A stretch of DNA of 64,000 nt, taken from Inia geoffrensis (Eukaryota > Chordata > Mammalia > Artiodactyla > Iniidae). The DNA is taken from contig CM070899.1 of assembly GCA_036417435.1 (NCBI GenBank), positions 146,148,237 through 146,212,236 on the forward strand, read 5' to 3'. Positions 46,681 to 57,665 of the stretch are shown piece after piece. The translations under genes and the position numbers were made by a program. A model generated the notes under the pieces. That model ran no database searches. It was not told the origin of the DNA and saw nothing but the letters and a program-made list of their open reading frames with translations. Within the stretch, counting starts at the first letter, position 1; each line of letters starts with the position of its first letter.

Positions 46681-46914
46681 TAAAATGTGGTCCTCTGGGC
46701 TTCCCTGGTGGCGCAGTGGTTGAGAGTCCGCCTGCCGGTGCAGGGGACACGGGTTCGTGCCCCGGTCTGGGAAGATCCCACATGCCGCAGAGCGGCTGGG
46801 CCCGTGAGCCATGGCCGCTGAGCCTGTGCGTCCGGAGCCTGTGCTCCGCAACGGGAGAGGCCCGTGTAACGCAAAAAAAAAAAATAAATAAAATAAAATA
46901 AAATGTGGTCCTCT
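46681..46914 (+). mobile_element. CHR-2-type SINE with 16-bp TSD and internal deletion
   Basis: The insert (46697-46898) has the head 'gggcttccctggtggcgcag', A-box-like 'tggcgcagtgg', B-box-like 'gggttcgtgcc' (46751-46761) and a tail of A, AAATA and AAAAT units. The perfect TSD TAAAATGTGGTCCTCT is at 46681-46696 and 46899-46914. Compared with the sister copy at 45347 it lacks about 15 bases between 'gggagaggcc' and 'cgtgtaacgc'. The high similarity to consensus and intact TSD suggest a recent insertion. Confidence 0.95.
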
Positions 46915-47089
46915 TTGTAGAAAATAAATTTTGCCAATTGGAGGTGGGGGCAGAGTTGTAAAATAGCATATTGTTGTTTCAAAAATTCAAATAGGCCCTA
47001 AAGAGGATTTAAGAGAATTTAGCTTCTGTTGTGATTTCTCCATCTACTTACCCATTGGCTGCAACCAATATAAAAGCTGTGCAACCTGA

Positions 47090-47400
47090 ATGCTGAATGA
47101 TAAGAAGTTGGTTGAAAATATTAGGGTACACACTCGACTGAAGTAATACTTGCCATGCAATTTTGAAAAATGGTCTTGGAGAAGAATGTGTATTACCATG
47201 GAAATAGGTCTACAGCATATTATGTGAAAAGAGAAAAAGCCACACATACGCCATGATCTAATTTTGCTTACAATGCAAATAAATAGAAGTTACACTGAAG
47301 TGTTAGTATTGGAGGTCATTTTCACTTTCTTCTTTTTCCTTACCTGCACATTCCTCATAGTATCTACAATTCATAGGTATTAACTTTATAATTGTAAAAA
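47090..47400 (+). repeat. Ancient L1M 3' end fragment
   Basis: 'ggaaataggtctacagcata', 'ttatgtgaaaagagaaaaag' and 'ttctttttccttacctgcac' match an old L1M 3' end, plus orientation. Similar pieces are at 56990 and 59570. Confidence 0.55.
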
Positions 47401-47414
47401 ATATCTTTAAAGTG

Positions 47415-49915
47415 TAAGTTGTAATCTGGTTGTAGAGAAGATGGGGTAAAACACTCCACTCTGCCTCTCCCACTGAATGCAACTATAAAGCTTGGATAGA
47501 ATGCAAAGAGGGGGTTTCTGAGGACCGTAACCATGGATGGTAGTGGGTGGATCAGGGAAGGAAACCAGATTTTGAACTCCTGCTGAACCAGTGGTGAGTT
47601 TTTCCCTCCAATATTACACAGCGAGGAATCAAAGGTAGCCTATAGCCCTGAAATACACACCAGATATGGACAGAAAGAGCGACAAGAGAAGACCCCCCTT
47701 TCTTGTCTGTGGAGTAGAAAAGGGCCAGAATGATTGAAGACAACACCTTGGGCTTTTTCTTTTCTTTTTTTCTCTTCTCTCTTATGATAACACCCCCACA
47801 AGCAATACTATGATGACCCTGGTGGTAGCACAGTGCAATAAATGGCAGTAAACCTTCTTTCTGATCAAAGGAACTGTGTCCCAAGAATGCACAGTGAACA
47901 CACACAGCTATATTTTCTTTGGCCCTTTCTCCTCCCACCACTTGGCCTTGGACATAGGCACAGATACTGGAAGTTTATGGAACAGTGGGGAAATTCAAGT
48001 CCCAGGTTTCTGGTCATAAAACTGGGAAGGGAAATCCTAGAGCAAAAAGCAGTGTTGGCAGAATTACAGAGAGGATAAAGATCAGGAGGGTGATTCCATG
48101 AAGTTGGGTATGAACTCCTAAGTGCACCTCCTACCTGGGCATGCCCCTAATTGGCATTCTACAGGCCTTGAGAACTGAGCACAGGTCGCAAACTAGCCAC
48201 CCAGACTGATCTGAGTAGCACTGAAAATACTTTGAAAACAGATTTATGTTGAAACCAGAACCCAGAGAGGCCAGGTCAGAATTTGTGGCCCAAACCTAAT
48301 CTCAGTGATGCCTACCAAAGCAATGGCAACAACAGCAACAAGAACAACAAAATCAACATTCTTTTTAGAAGGTAAACAAGACCCAGAGATTCTAGTACAG
48401 TATTTAAAATGTTCAGGATATAATCCAAAATTAGTTTGCATACAAAGAACCAGGAAAATTTCAACTCAATAGAAAAGACAATTAACAGATGTCAACCCTG
48501 AAGTCACACAGATGTTGGGATTATCAAAGACCTTAAAGTCACTATCAGAACTATGCTTCCAAAAGTACATGGCCTAACATACCAAATAATAGATGAAGAA
48601 TGTCAGAGTACCTAAAAACCCTAAATAGATACTGTCTTCACAAAACCCTCCTTATATATGTAGGTTAAAAGTAAAGGGATGGGCAAAGATATACTTCACA
48701 TACATGAATCAAAAGAAAGCTAGAATATCGAACTTAATGTCAGACAAAGTATATTTCAGAATAAGGAGAGTTACTAAGGCCAAAAAGAACATAACATAAT
48801 GGTAAAAAAAAAAAAAAAAAGTTCATTAAGACTCATAATAATCTAAATATGTATGCACCTAACAACACAGCATCAAGATGTATAAAGCAAAATTTGATCA
48901 CCTATACTTCAATTAACAAAAAGCAAGGAAGTCTTCTAAGGCTTCCAGATTCATTCACAGAAACTTGGAGGCCAACTTGAAGTTGCTTATTTGATCATCA
49001 CTAGGGATGTGAACTGGAATGGATTGATACACCATCAAGTATATTGAAATCCATGAGCTCATACTGATGCGAATTTAAAAAAAACAACAACTCTGGTCAC
49101 ATTTGGAGGATGCACAATGGTAAATAAGTAGAAAGAATATATTTAAATAAATAAATGAATAAATAACATTTTTTAAAAAGCTGATAAACCTGGAAGGAGA
49201 GATGGGCAAATTCTTAATTATAATTGGAGACTTTAACACTCTTTAGTCATCATGCAAACAAGCAGACAGAAAATCAACATGGATATGGAAGAACTGAGCA
49301 CCCCCATAAACTAACAGCATCTAATTAAAATTTATAGAACACTCCACCCAACAACAGCATAATACATATTCTTTTCAAGTCCACATGGAACATTCATCAA
49401 GATAGGCTATTATGGGGTCATAAAACAAATCTTGACAAATTTAAAGGAAGTTAACAAAGCATATTCTCTGACATAATAGAATTAAGCTAGAAATTACCAA
49501 GAGAAATATATCAATGAATCAACAAATGGTGTTGGAACCATTAAACATTTACATGCAAAACCTGAAGCTCTACCTAAATCTTACACCATAAACAAATATT
49601 AATTCAAAATAGATTATAAATCGAAATGTGAAAAGTAAAATGTTTAGAAGAAAATTTAGGAGAAAATCTTTATAACCTGGAGTTAGGCTTCTTAAAATGA
49701 CATTAAAAGCACAATCTAGAGATGAAAAATTATCAATAAATTAGATTTTATCAAAAGTAAATATTTTGTTCTGTATAAGACTCTATTAAGATAATGAAAA
49801 GATAACCTACACAATGGGCTAAAACATTTCCAAATCATACATCCAGCAAAGGCCTCATATTCAAAATATATTTTAAAAACTTTCTCAAAACTCAACAGTA
49901 AGAAAACAAACAACC
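47415..49915 (+). repeat. Ancient L1M, 5' region, ORF1 and ORF2 start, first part
   Basis: Order: 5'UTR-like (47415-48240: 'ggaactgtgtcccaagaatg', 'ggccctttctcctcccacca'), ORF1 area (48240-48640: 'cactgaaaatactttgaaaa', 'aaccaggaaaatttcaactc'), ORF2 endonuclease (48660-48920: 'tatgtatgcacctaacaaca'), and later ORF2 (49180-49915). 48930-49175 is a segment not matching L1 there and may be another insertion. An A-run is at 48807-48823. All frames are destroyed. Confidence 0.68.
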
Positions 49916-49919
49916 CAAT

Positions 49920-50570
49920 TTAAAACCATAATTCAAAAAGAGACATGTACCACAATGTTCACTGCAGCACTATTTACAGTAGCCCAGACATGGAAGCAAC
50001 CTAAGTGTCCCTCAAAAGTTGAATGGATTAAAAAAATGTGGCACATATGTACAATGGAATATTACTCAGCCATAAAAAGAAATGAAATTGAGTTATTTGT
50101 AATGAAGTGGATGGACCTAGGGTCTGTCATACAGAGTGAAGTAAGTCAGAAAGAGAAAAACAAATACCGTACGCTAATACATACATATGGAATCTAAAAA
50201 AAGGTTCTGATGAACCTAGGGGCAAGACAGGAAAAAAGATGCAGATGTAGAGAATGGACTTGAAAACACAGGGGCCAGGGGCAGGGAAGGGTAAGCTGGG
50301 ACGAAGTGAGAGAGTAACATTGACATGTATACACTACCAAATGCAAAATAGATAGCTAGTGGGAAGCAGCCACATAGCACAGGGAGATCAGCCCGGTGCT
50401 TTGTGACCACCTAGAGGGGTGGGATAGGAAGGGGGGAAAGGAGGGGCAAGAGGGAGTGGATATGGGGATATATGTATATGTATAGCTGATTCACTTTTTT
50501 ATACAAAAAAAAACTAACACAACATTGTAAAGCAATCATACTCCAATTAAGATGTAAAAAAAAAAGAAAA
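49920..50570 (+). mobile_element. Younger LINE-1, 5'-truncated, inserted in ancient L1
   Basis: Starts in late ORF2 ('aaaaccataattcaaaaaga') with an 80-codon open run (PKCPSKVEWIKKMWHICTME), then the 3'UTR of the same type as 1-1395 ('gatagctagtgggaagcagc', 'cacagggagatcagcccggt') and an A-tail. The ancient L1 resumes after it. No TSD could be defined. Confidence 0.92.
50405..50460 (+). other. G-rich L1 3'UTR tract
   Basis: Runs of G ('ggggtgggataggaaggggg', then 'ggaggggcaagaggg') correspond to the G-quadruplex-like tract at 1250-1270. Confidence 0.6.
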
Positions 50571-50574
50571 TTAA

Positions 50575-50609
50575 TAGAGTTCAAACAAAAGATATTCTGA
50601 ACAGAATAA

Positions 50610-50644
<35 letters not shown>

Positions 50645-51470
50645 AACCTAGGAATGGCTTGAACACTATGGGGGTAATGCCCTACAAACACTGCACTAAA
50701 GAGGATATAAAGATGGCAAATAACCCCGTGAAAATATGCTCAGCATCACTTGCCATTAGGATAATGTAAATTAAAACCATGAAGAAAAATCACTACATAT
50801 CTTGTAGAAAGTATAATTCCCCCCAAAAAAAACCAACTTACGAATCAAATGTTAATAAGGATGTAGAGCAAACTGAACTCTCATACATTGTTGGTGAGAA
50901 TGCAAAATGGTACATCCACTCTGGAAAAATAGTTTGGCAGTTTCTTATAAAGCTACACATACACTAGCCATATGACCCAGCAATCCCACTCATGGGTACT
51001 TACCCTAGGGAAATGAATACTTGTGTTTACACAAAAACCTGTACATGACTATTTATAGCAGCTCTATTCATAACTGCAAAACTTGTAAACAACCCAAATG
51101 CCTTCAAAGGAATGAGTTGTAGATAAATAAAACAACCTGGATGAACCTTGCATTATAGTGAAAGAAGCCAGCCTCAGATTACATACTGTATGATTCCATT
51201 TATTTGACATTTTGGAAAAGGGAAACAATGGTGATGGAGAACAGATCAGTGCTTGCCAGGGGCTAGAGGCTGAAGGAGGATTTGATTACCAAGGCGGCAG
51301 TACGAAGACGTTTTTTGGGGGTGATAAAACTTCTGTATTCTGGTTGTGGTGGTAGTTACATGAACCTATATGTGTGTTGAAACTCAGAGAACTCAACACC
51401 CAAAAAAGGTCAAATTTTTGTATGATATTTAAACTGTTTTTAAAAATGTAAGCTATATAGATTTCCAAAT
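50575..51470 (+). repeat. Ancient L1M, second part (ORF2 C-terminus and 3'UTR)
   Basis: After the younger L1 and an AATA run, the ancient L1 continues: 'gaggatataaagatggcaaa', 'catacattgttggtgagaat', 'ccagcaatcccactcatggg' and the 3'UTR 'gtgcttgccaggggctagag'. 50647-50690 is not clearly L1. Confidence 0.75.
50605..50646 (+). repeat. (AATA)n microsatellite, about 10 units
   Basis: Pure AATA/TAAA units within the ancient L1 sequence. Confidence 0.95.
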
Positions 51471-51890
51471 GACAAAATTTGGTAGCAATTTCTTTATTTC
51501 ATCAACTGCTCACAGCATGAAACACTGTGTAACTCACAATTTTCTGATTGGTAATGTTATTCTCTTTTTTTTCCTGAAATACTGAAAGTCATCTTTTAGT
51601 ATCAGATATTTAGACATATGTCTATTTTTTGAGAAGAACTTAATGAAGCAGCAGAAACATTAAAGAAAAAAAAAAAAAGGCTAGAGACTTCAAGTTCTAG
51701 AAGTCCAACCCTCAAAGTTACTTTTCCATAGGAAAAGCATAGGACACATGCTCCTTATCTTGACAGACCAAACTTTTCAAGGAAAGGAAGTTATCAACTG
51801 AAACATGATCCCCAGTTTGTACAGCAACAGGCCCTTAGTATTTTATCAAGAAGTCATTATATCTAGGTGAAAAGCATCTCAAGAAGAGGG
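51471..51890. other. Unassigned DNA
   Basis: A-run at 51666-51678. Nothing else was recognised. Confidence 0.4.
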
Positions 51891-51894
51891 GTGA

Positions 51895-52090
51895 CTTAAG
51901 GTAGGAGGGAGCAAGACTCCTTGAGGAACTAAACAAGGCCAGTGGCTGGAGCACAGAGATGGAGGAGGTGGGGAAGAGGATGGAGACATGGGCAGAGTTC
52001 AGGTCATACAAGCCTGGTCAACTCACTAATGATTCTGATTTTATTCTAAGAAGAGTAGGACTTCTTTGATGATTTCTTAAGTAACATGAT
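51895..52090 (+). repeat. Ancient family X repeat, left of an L1 insertion
   Basis: 'ggccagtggctggagcacag' and 'gattttattctaagaagagt' match family X and join, across the L1, to the segment at 52720. Confidence 0.5.
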
Positions 52091-52719
52091 CAGATTTGTT
52101 TCCCCCATCCTTAGGTATATGTTTTAATTGTTGTAAAATATATATGACAAAATTTACCATTTTTAAGTGTGGAGTTCAGTGGCATTAAGTACATCCACAT
52201 CACCACCATCCATCTCCAGAGCTTTTTTCATCTTCCCAAACTGAAACTCCATACCCATTAAATAACTCCCCACTCTCCCCTTCCCCCAGCCCCTGGCAAC
52301 CACTGTTCAGCTTTATGTCTCTATGAATTCGACTACTCTAGGTACCTATTATATGTAGAATCATACAGTATTTTTCTTTGTAATTGTCTTATTTCACTTA
52401 CTATAACATCTTCAACGCTTATGCATGTTGTAGCATATGTCAGAATTTCCTTTTTTAAGGCTCAATAATATTCCATTGTATGTATATAACACATATCATT
52501 TAACTATTCATCCATCAGTGGATACTTGGGTTGCTTCCACATCTTGGCTATTGTAAATAATGCTGCTATGAACATGGCTATACAAATATCCGTCTGAGTT
52601 TCTGCTTTCTTTTGTTTTAGGTATATACTCAGAAGTGGAATTTCTGGATCATATAGTAAGTTTATGTTTAATTTTTTGAGGAATTTTGATATTGTTTTCC
52701 ATAGTGGCCAGATTTGTTT
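52091..52719 (-). mobile_element. Older L1 3' fragment with 11-bp TSD
   Basis: The insert (52102-52708) reads antisense L1: 3'UTR ('ccctggcaaccactgttcag', 'taggtacctattatatgtag') then ORF2 end ('ggttgcttccacatcttggc', 'tttccatagtggc'). The direct repeat CAGATTTGTTT is at 52091-52101 and 52709-52719. Removing the insert restores a continuous family X phrase, which supports the TSD call. Confidence 0.88.
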
Positions 52720-52960
52720 TTAAAAGATCATTCCATCTATAGTTTGACAACAGATCGATGGGTCTAGAATGTTTATAAGGAGATCAGTTAGGAGGTGATT
52801 GAAGGAGCCCAGGTGAGAGATGACAGTAGCTTACACTAGGGTGTTGGTGATAAACAGAGAGAGAGAAGTGACAAATAGGAGAGATATTCAGGTAAAATTA
52901 ACAGGACTCAGGGAAGGATGCATACTAACTGCCTGGAGATAAGGATGCAGGTACCATGCT
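52720..52960 (+). repeat. Ancient family X repeat, right of an L1 insertion
   Basis: 'taaaagatcattccatctat', 'agatcagttaggaggtgatt' and 'cccaggtgagagatgacagt' continue family X. Confidence 0.5.
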
Positions 52961-53600
52961 AGACACTGTGAGCCATGTGTCTTCATTCTTGGGTCAAAGA
53001 GTGATGGCCATGTGGGTAGGGTTAAACATGGCCCTGGGAGAGTCACTGGGAGTTAGGGAACCATCCAGTCTAAGGTTGGCTGCCTGGAATATGCCACACA
53101 CAGGGTTCCTATCTTTGGGAGATTACAATCTAGTTCAAAAGATTAGAAAATATTCATTGCAAAAAAGCTATAATATGAGTCAAAGGCCAAATAGGAAGGA
53201 ACTGACTTTTTTTTGAAAACCTACAAATATGTTCCACTTGGCCTTCATTGGTGCAGCCACCTTGTGTCACAAGATGCAGTAGGACCCTGTCCATAGCTCC
53301 TCTCTGCTTCTGGGACCTAAAACCACATACCACAGAGCATTTCTGAGAAAGAGGCCCCAACCACAAAGAAAACTAATTCTCAGAAGGGTGCTAGAATACA
53401 CAAGTTACTGATAAAATAGGCTGGGTTGCCAAAATTGCTCAGTTCCGTGTTTTTGTTCCCCATTTGAATGTGTAAGAACATTGTCATCTTGCTGCAGCAA
53501 GGATAGAGAAAGGAGAATGTCTGTCACAGTGTGGGACCTCCTTGCCTCTCCACATGCAGACTCGATAAAAGAGGGACCTGAGAAGCAGTCATACAGCCAC
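52961..53600. other. Unassigned non-coding DNA
   Basis: 53110-53170 may be a decayed repeat ('gggagattacaatctagttc'). No exon was recognised. Confidence 0.35.
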
Positions 53601-53604
53601 ACAA

Positions 53605-53785
53605 GGCCAGGCAATGCACTGCAAGGTTTGTATGTACTCACTTATTTAATCTTCACAATGACCATGTGACACTATTCAGATAGCCTCATTTCCATCTTTA
53701 TACGGATGAGAAGAGTGGGAGTTCAGAGATATTGAATTGTTGCCCCAAGTCACATACCCAGTAGACACAGAACCAGGCTCCCTCT
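53605..53785 (-). repeat. MIR SINE, reverse orientation
   Basis: 'cttatttaatcttcacaatg', 'cctcatttccatctttatac', 'ttgccccaagtcacataccc' and 'agaaccaggctccctctctg' are MIR in reverse. Confidence 0.85.
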
Positions 53786-53829
53786 CTGCCAAATAAGCAA
53801 TAATGAGAATAAATGCTCGGAAAGTGAAT

Positions 53830-54110
53830 ATATAAAAAGATTGCCTCAGTCAACAGTGTTCTGGGACATGGCACAAGTGGGATTTGGGTGGTATCTTGAA
53901 GGTAAGGATATTCATGTACAAAGTGGAGGAATTAAGAGTCGAAGGAATGACTGCAGATTAACTGGTGCTTGAGGGAAATAAATGGAGGAAGCATGCCTGG
54001 AAGGCATTTCAGATTAGGTGAGGGGACTCAGACTGAGCTCTGTCAGCAATGGGGAGCCACTGAAGGATTTTGAGCAGGAAAGTGAAATGAACCAAATACT
54101 AATAACCCTT
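53830..54110 (+). repeat. Ancient family X repeat, segment
   Basis: 'aagcatgcctggaaggcatt' and 'ggattttgagcaggaaagtg' match family X. Confidence 0.45.
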
Positions 54111-54213
54111 TAAAAGTATAGCAAGTGTTACAGTCTCTGTTTCAGCAGACGTCTGATATTAGACGCCATAATCCAAAGTGAGTTGTAAGAGCGCCTCTTT
54201 TCAAAAAATCTCT

Positions 54214-54588
54214 CTACACCTTTTCTTCCAGCTTTCTTGACATAGTGAGTTTGTGTACAACATGATTAATACAAGTATATATTTGCAAAAATTTTGTAAT
54301 AATATCATTTTCTGTGGATAGAATAGAAAGATAATTCAATTTTGGAGCATGACTGATGAGCATTTCTTTAGTTATTGGTAGTTTAAAAAAGTTTCCCTCA
54401 ACTTCATCACTCATCACTGTTCTGGAAATGTCAAGTTTAGATATTGACACAGACAAAACCACAACTTTTCCTACAGAGGTCATCACTGGTGGTTGCACCA
54501 CTATGGGGGTATGCCCTGCAAACAGAAATTCTGAGAAACTCTCTTTTGTTAAATTCCCATCAAAAAACTTTAATATAATAGTGTACAT
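54214..54588 (-). other. 124-codon open frame, not assigned; possible fossil hAT transposase end
   Basis: Starts MYTIILKFFDGNLTKESF and ends MSRKLEEKV. No repeat that I recognise covers it. The C-terminal part LNYLSILSTENDIITKFLQ is reminiscent of the hAT C-terminal pattern (L..LSIE.EI), which could mean a fossil transposase or a hAT-derived gene remnant. An overlapping 80-codon frame on the plus strand reduces confidence that either is a gene. No splice sites or promoter evidence. Confidence 0.25.
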
Positions 54589-54600
54589 TATATTTTAAAC

Positions 54601-54930
54601 ATTCCTCAATAAGCAAGAATATCTGTTTGACTAATATTGCACATATCTAATGATTAGAAGGATTTTTCACAGATGAGCTTTTGATATTAAACCATGCTCC
54701 TTTGCTAGTACTCACATACTATGATAGGTGCCTCAGGACACATTCACATCACCATAGGTAATGTGGCCCTGCAATTCTGTGTCATGAGATCAGGTGAGTC
54801 AGAGTGGGTGGAAGGAGTTGCCTTTCCTACACCAGGTTGGCTAATCATAGCTTAACTGTACACAGAAATGACTGCAAACCATATAAATAGACTGGATCAC
54901 GTTCAAATTGCTATACCTTTTTGTTTATAA
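54601..54930. other. Unassigned DNA
   Basis: Nothing was recognised. Confidence 0.4.
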
Positions 54931-54934
54931 TTTT

Positions 54935-55055
54935 TATTTTTTAGCCCACACTGAGCACATGTGAGATCTTAGTTCCCTGACCAGGGATCAAACCCATGCC
55001 CCCAGCACTGGAAGCACAGAGTCTTAACCACTGGACTTCCAGGGAACTCCCTGCT
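54935..55055 (-). mobile_element. CHR-1-type SINE
   Basis: The reverse complement starts 'gggagttccctggaagtcc', carries a B-box-like 'gggtttgatccc' and ends in an A/T tail. An imperfect repeat ('tgctatacctt' near 54909 and 'tgctgtacttc' near 55052) may be its TSD. Confidence 0.87.
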
Positions 55056-55515
55056 GTACTTCTAATTCAGCCTTTCCTTAGCTGAATCCCAGAAGTGCCC
55101 ATGCTCACTCTATCACCAACCAACCAGAAAGGGAAATGGGAGGGAAGAGATCTGTATTTTGCAAATATTACAATATCATATGACCAATGTGAGCATGTTT
55201 CCAGGCTCCTCCTAGGGTCTGGGAAGGAGTGTGTACTATGAAGGGCCCTGAAACTTAAACTGCATCAGCTTCATGGTAAATTTGCATCTCATTAGGATAG
55301 AACCTGGAGGTGTGGCCATACTTGGGAAATAAGAAACAGAAAAATTACCACAATTAAATTCCAATTTAGGATAATTGTTTCTTTCTTGTGGGTTTAGAAA
55401 TCAGATTTTCCTTTTATTTTTATTTACATATCAACTATTCATTGACCCTTGCTAAGCACTGAGGTTAAACAAATAAACATGTCTCTCTGATCCCTTTAAT
55501 ACTAGCTGCATAAAC
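55056..55515. other. Unassigned DNA
   Basis: Nothing was recognised. Confidence 0.4.
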
Positions 55516-55519
55516 AAAT

Positions 55520-55960
55520 ACACTGTAGTCTATTCAATGCTGGGAACCTAAAGGAGAGAGCATCCAGCTTGCTGGGACTGGGGGTGTGGTGCAGTCCCAA
55601 GGAAGGCTTCCTAAGCCTGGGACCTACTTTGAGTATTGAAGGGGTCACACAAGTTTGCCAGGTGAACAAGGAGGGCAGATGCTTTTTAGAGGGAGAGAGC
55701 TAACCAAGGCGAGATGCAGCAGAGCGAGTTCAGAGAAGGGTAACTAGTGTGCTAAGGCCAGGTTCCAGAGTGCGTGGTTTGGGTTGACAGGAAAGGAGCC
55801 CAGTGCCAAAAGGAGGGCATGGCAAAATGATCTGATGTGAGGACGGCTGGAGCGGTGAATACATGGGCAAGAGGTCTAGGAAAGAAAAGAGAGCTGCCTG
55901 AGCTGAAGGGGCAGGAATGAGCTTTTAAGGCCCATGTTAGGCTTTGGTAATAATTAACTG
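55520..55960 (+). repeat. Ancient family X repeat, segment
   Basis: 'aaggaaggcttcctaagcct', 'ttgccaggtgaacaaggagg' and 'gcatggcaaaatgatctgat' match family X, including its start-side part. Confidence 0.45.
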
Positions 55961-56034
55961 AATATTGGATTTGAGGGAGATATAGGAGTTCTAGTATGAA
56001 GGCTTAGACTTTCTATAACTATAACTGTAATAAA

Positions 56035-56165
56035 CTCATTTTATTAGAGACATTTTTAAATACAAAGGAAAAGTAAGAGAACACCCATGATGAACTCCCA
56101 CGTACCCATTACCCAGCTTCAATAATGACATTTTGCCAATCTTGTATAAATACCACTCAAAAGAT
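56035..56165 (+). repeat. Old L1-like fragment
   Basis: 'gtaagagaacacccatgatg', 'cacgtacccattacccagct' and 'acattttgccaatcttgtat' match an old repeat phrase related to 40130-40365. Confidence 0.45.
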
Positions 56166-56585
56166 TAATTAATAAAACTTACTATAAAACTCAAATAATT
56201 ATAAAAGTATAGTAATAATGTATGAATTGATACACTTCTGGTGGTACCTCAGGTAGCTGAGGAGAAAGGAATATTCAGTAAATAGTGTGGGGCAACTAGT
56301 TAACCATTTGGGAAATAATTAAGTTAGATTCATACCTCATCGTATATCTAAAAAACATAATGGGAGAAAGTGGGGAAAAAGATTTTAAATGATAAAAAAA
56401 TAGAATAAAATATATCTGAACATTTGTCTAATTTTAAGGTTGGAAAGTACTTTCTAAGCATAAATTAAATAGAAAAATAATTACAAAAGATGCATGGTTT
56501 TAATAAAAAAGTTCCTTGAAAAACTTCTTCAACAATGGTGAAAAATTAAGAGAAAAATGATAAACTCAAAAAAGTATATAGCAGG
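56166..56585. other. AT-rich DNA, unassigned
   Basis: Nothing was recognised beyond low complexity. Confidence 0.4.
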
Positions 56586-56800
56586 GGCTTCCTTGGTGGT
56601 GCAATGGTTGAGTCTGCCTGTCGATGCAGGGGACACGGGTTCGTGGCCCAGTCCGGGAAGATCCCACGTGCCGTGGAGTGGCTGGGCCCATGAGCCGTGG
56701 CCGCTGAGCCTGCGCATCCGGAGCCTGTGCTCCGCAACGGGAGAGGCCACAGCAGTGACAGGCCCATGTACAGCAAAAACAAAACAAAAAAAAAACAAAA
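56586..56800 (+). mobile_element. CHR-2-type SINE
   Basis: Head 'ggggcttccttggtggtgca', B-box-like 'gggttcgtggcccagtc', 'ggccgctgagcctgcgcatc' and a tail of AAAAC units. A small gap removes part of 'gagagtcc' in the head. No clear TSD. Confidence 0.92.
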
Positions 56801-56989
56801 CTAAAAAACATAACAAAGAGTTAATTTATTTACATTATGGAGTGCCCTTACAAATGAATGAGAAAAAGACAAATACCAATAGAAAAAATAGCAAAGAACA
56901 TGAAAAAACTTAACAAAAAAAATTTAAATCACATAACCACATAGAAGGAAAAAAATAAATTTTGCTAATCAGAAAAATTATAGTGAAAC

Positions 56990-57665
56990 TGAAAGTCCAC
57001 TTTGGCTTATCAAAAATGGCAAAATTATTTTTTTACAGAACATCTTAGAATTGATGGACGAACTGGAAATTGGCAGCATTATGTACCAACAATGCGAATG
57101 TAAACTCATGCAATCCTTCTAGAGGGCAATTTGACACAATTTCTATCAAGAAGTTTACAGATTAGATGCATGGACCCATTAATTTTCTGCTTTGCAATTA
57201 GCTTAATAAAATAATAAAAGATGTATTCAAAGATATTTGTGCAAGAATGTTGATCAGGGTGGCAGTTATAACAGTGAAATGTTGGCAACATTGTAAACAT
57301 TCAAGGGGCAAATGTTGAAATTTATTGTGATTGTGGTAAATTCATGCATTGAATATGGCATAGTTGTTAAAAAATCACATTTTCAAATTTTTTGATGATG
57401 TAGGGCATTGCTCATAATGTGTTATATATTGTGAAAAGTACATGACCCAATTTTACTTTAAAAAGGGATATATGTATGTATGTAATACACATATGGTTAT
57501 ACATAGTAAAAACGACTGACATTAAATACACTAAATTGTTAACCATGATTATCTCTTAGAGATGGAATCTGGGTGACTTTTTATTCTGTGTACTTTTCCG
57601 TATTATCTACCATGAACAAGCATTACATTTATAATCATAAAAAGAATGTTATTTTATTTATGGAA
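56990..57665 (+). repeat. Ancient L1M 3' end
   Basis: 'atattttgtgcaagaatgtt'-like words at 57233-57252, 'gtgaaatgttggcaacattg', 'acccaattttactttaaaaa' and 'tctgtgtacttttccgtatt' match an old L1M 3' end in plus orientation. Confidence 0.6.

Noticed and set aside
46716..46901. tRNA-like sequence with A- and B-box words
   Set aside because: These belong to a tRNA-derived SINE; no cloverleaf of a working tRNA is evident.
50605..50646. Short-period array that might resemble a CRISPR or satellite
   Set aside because: It is a simple AATA microsatellite with no spacers.
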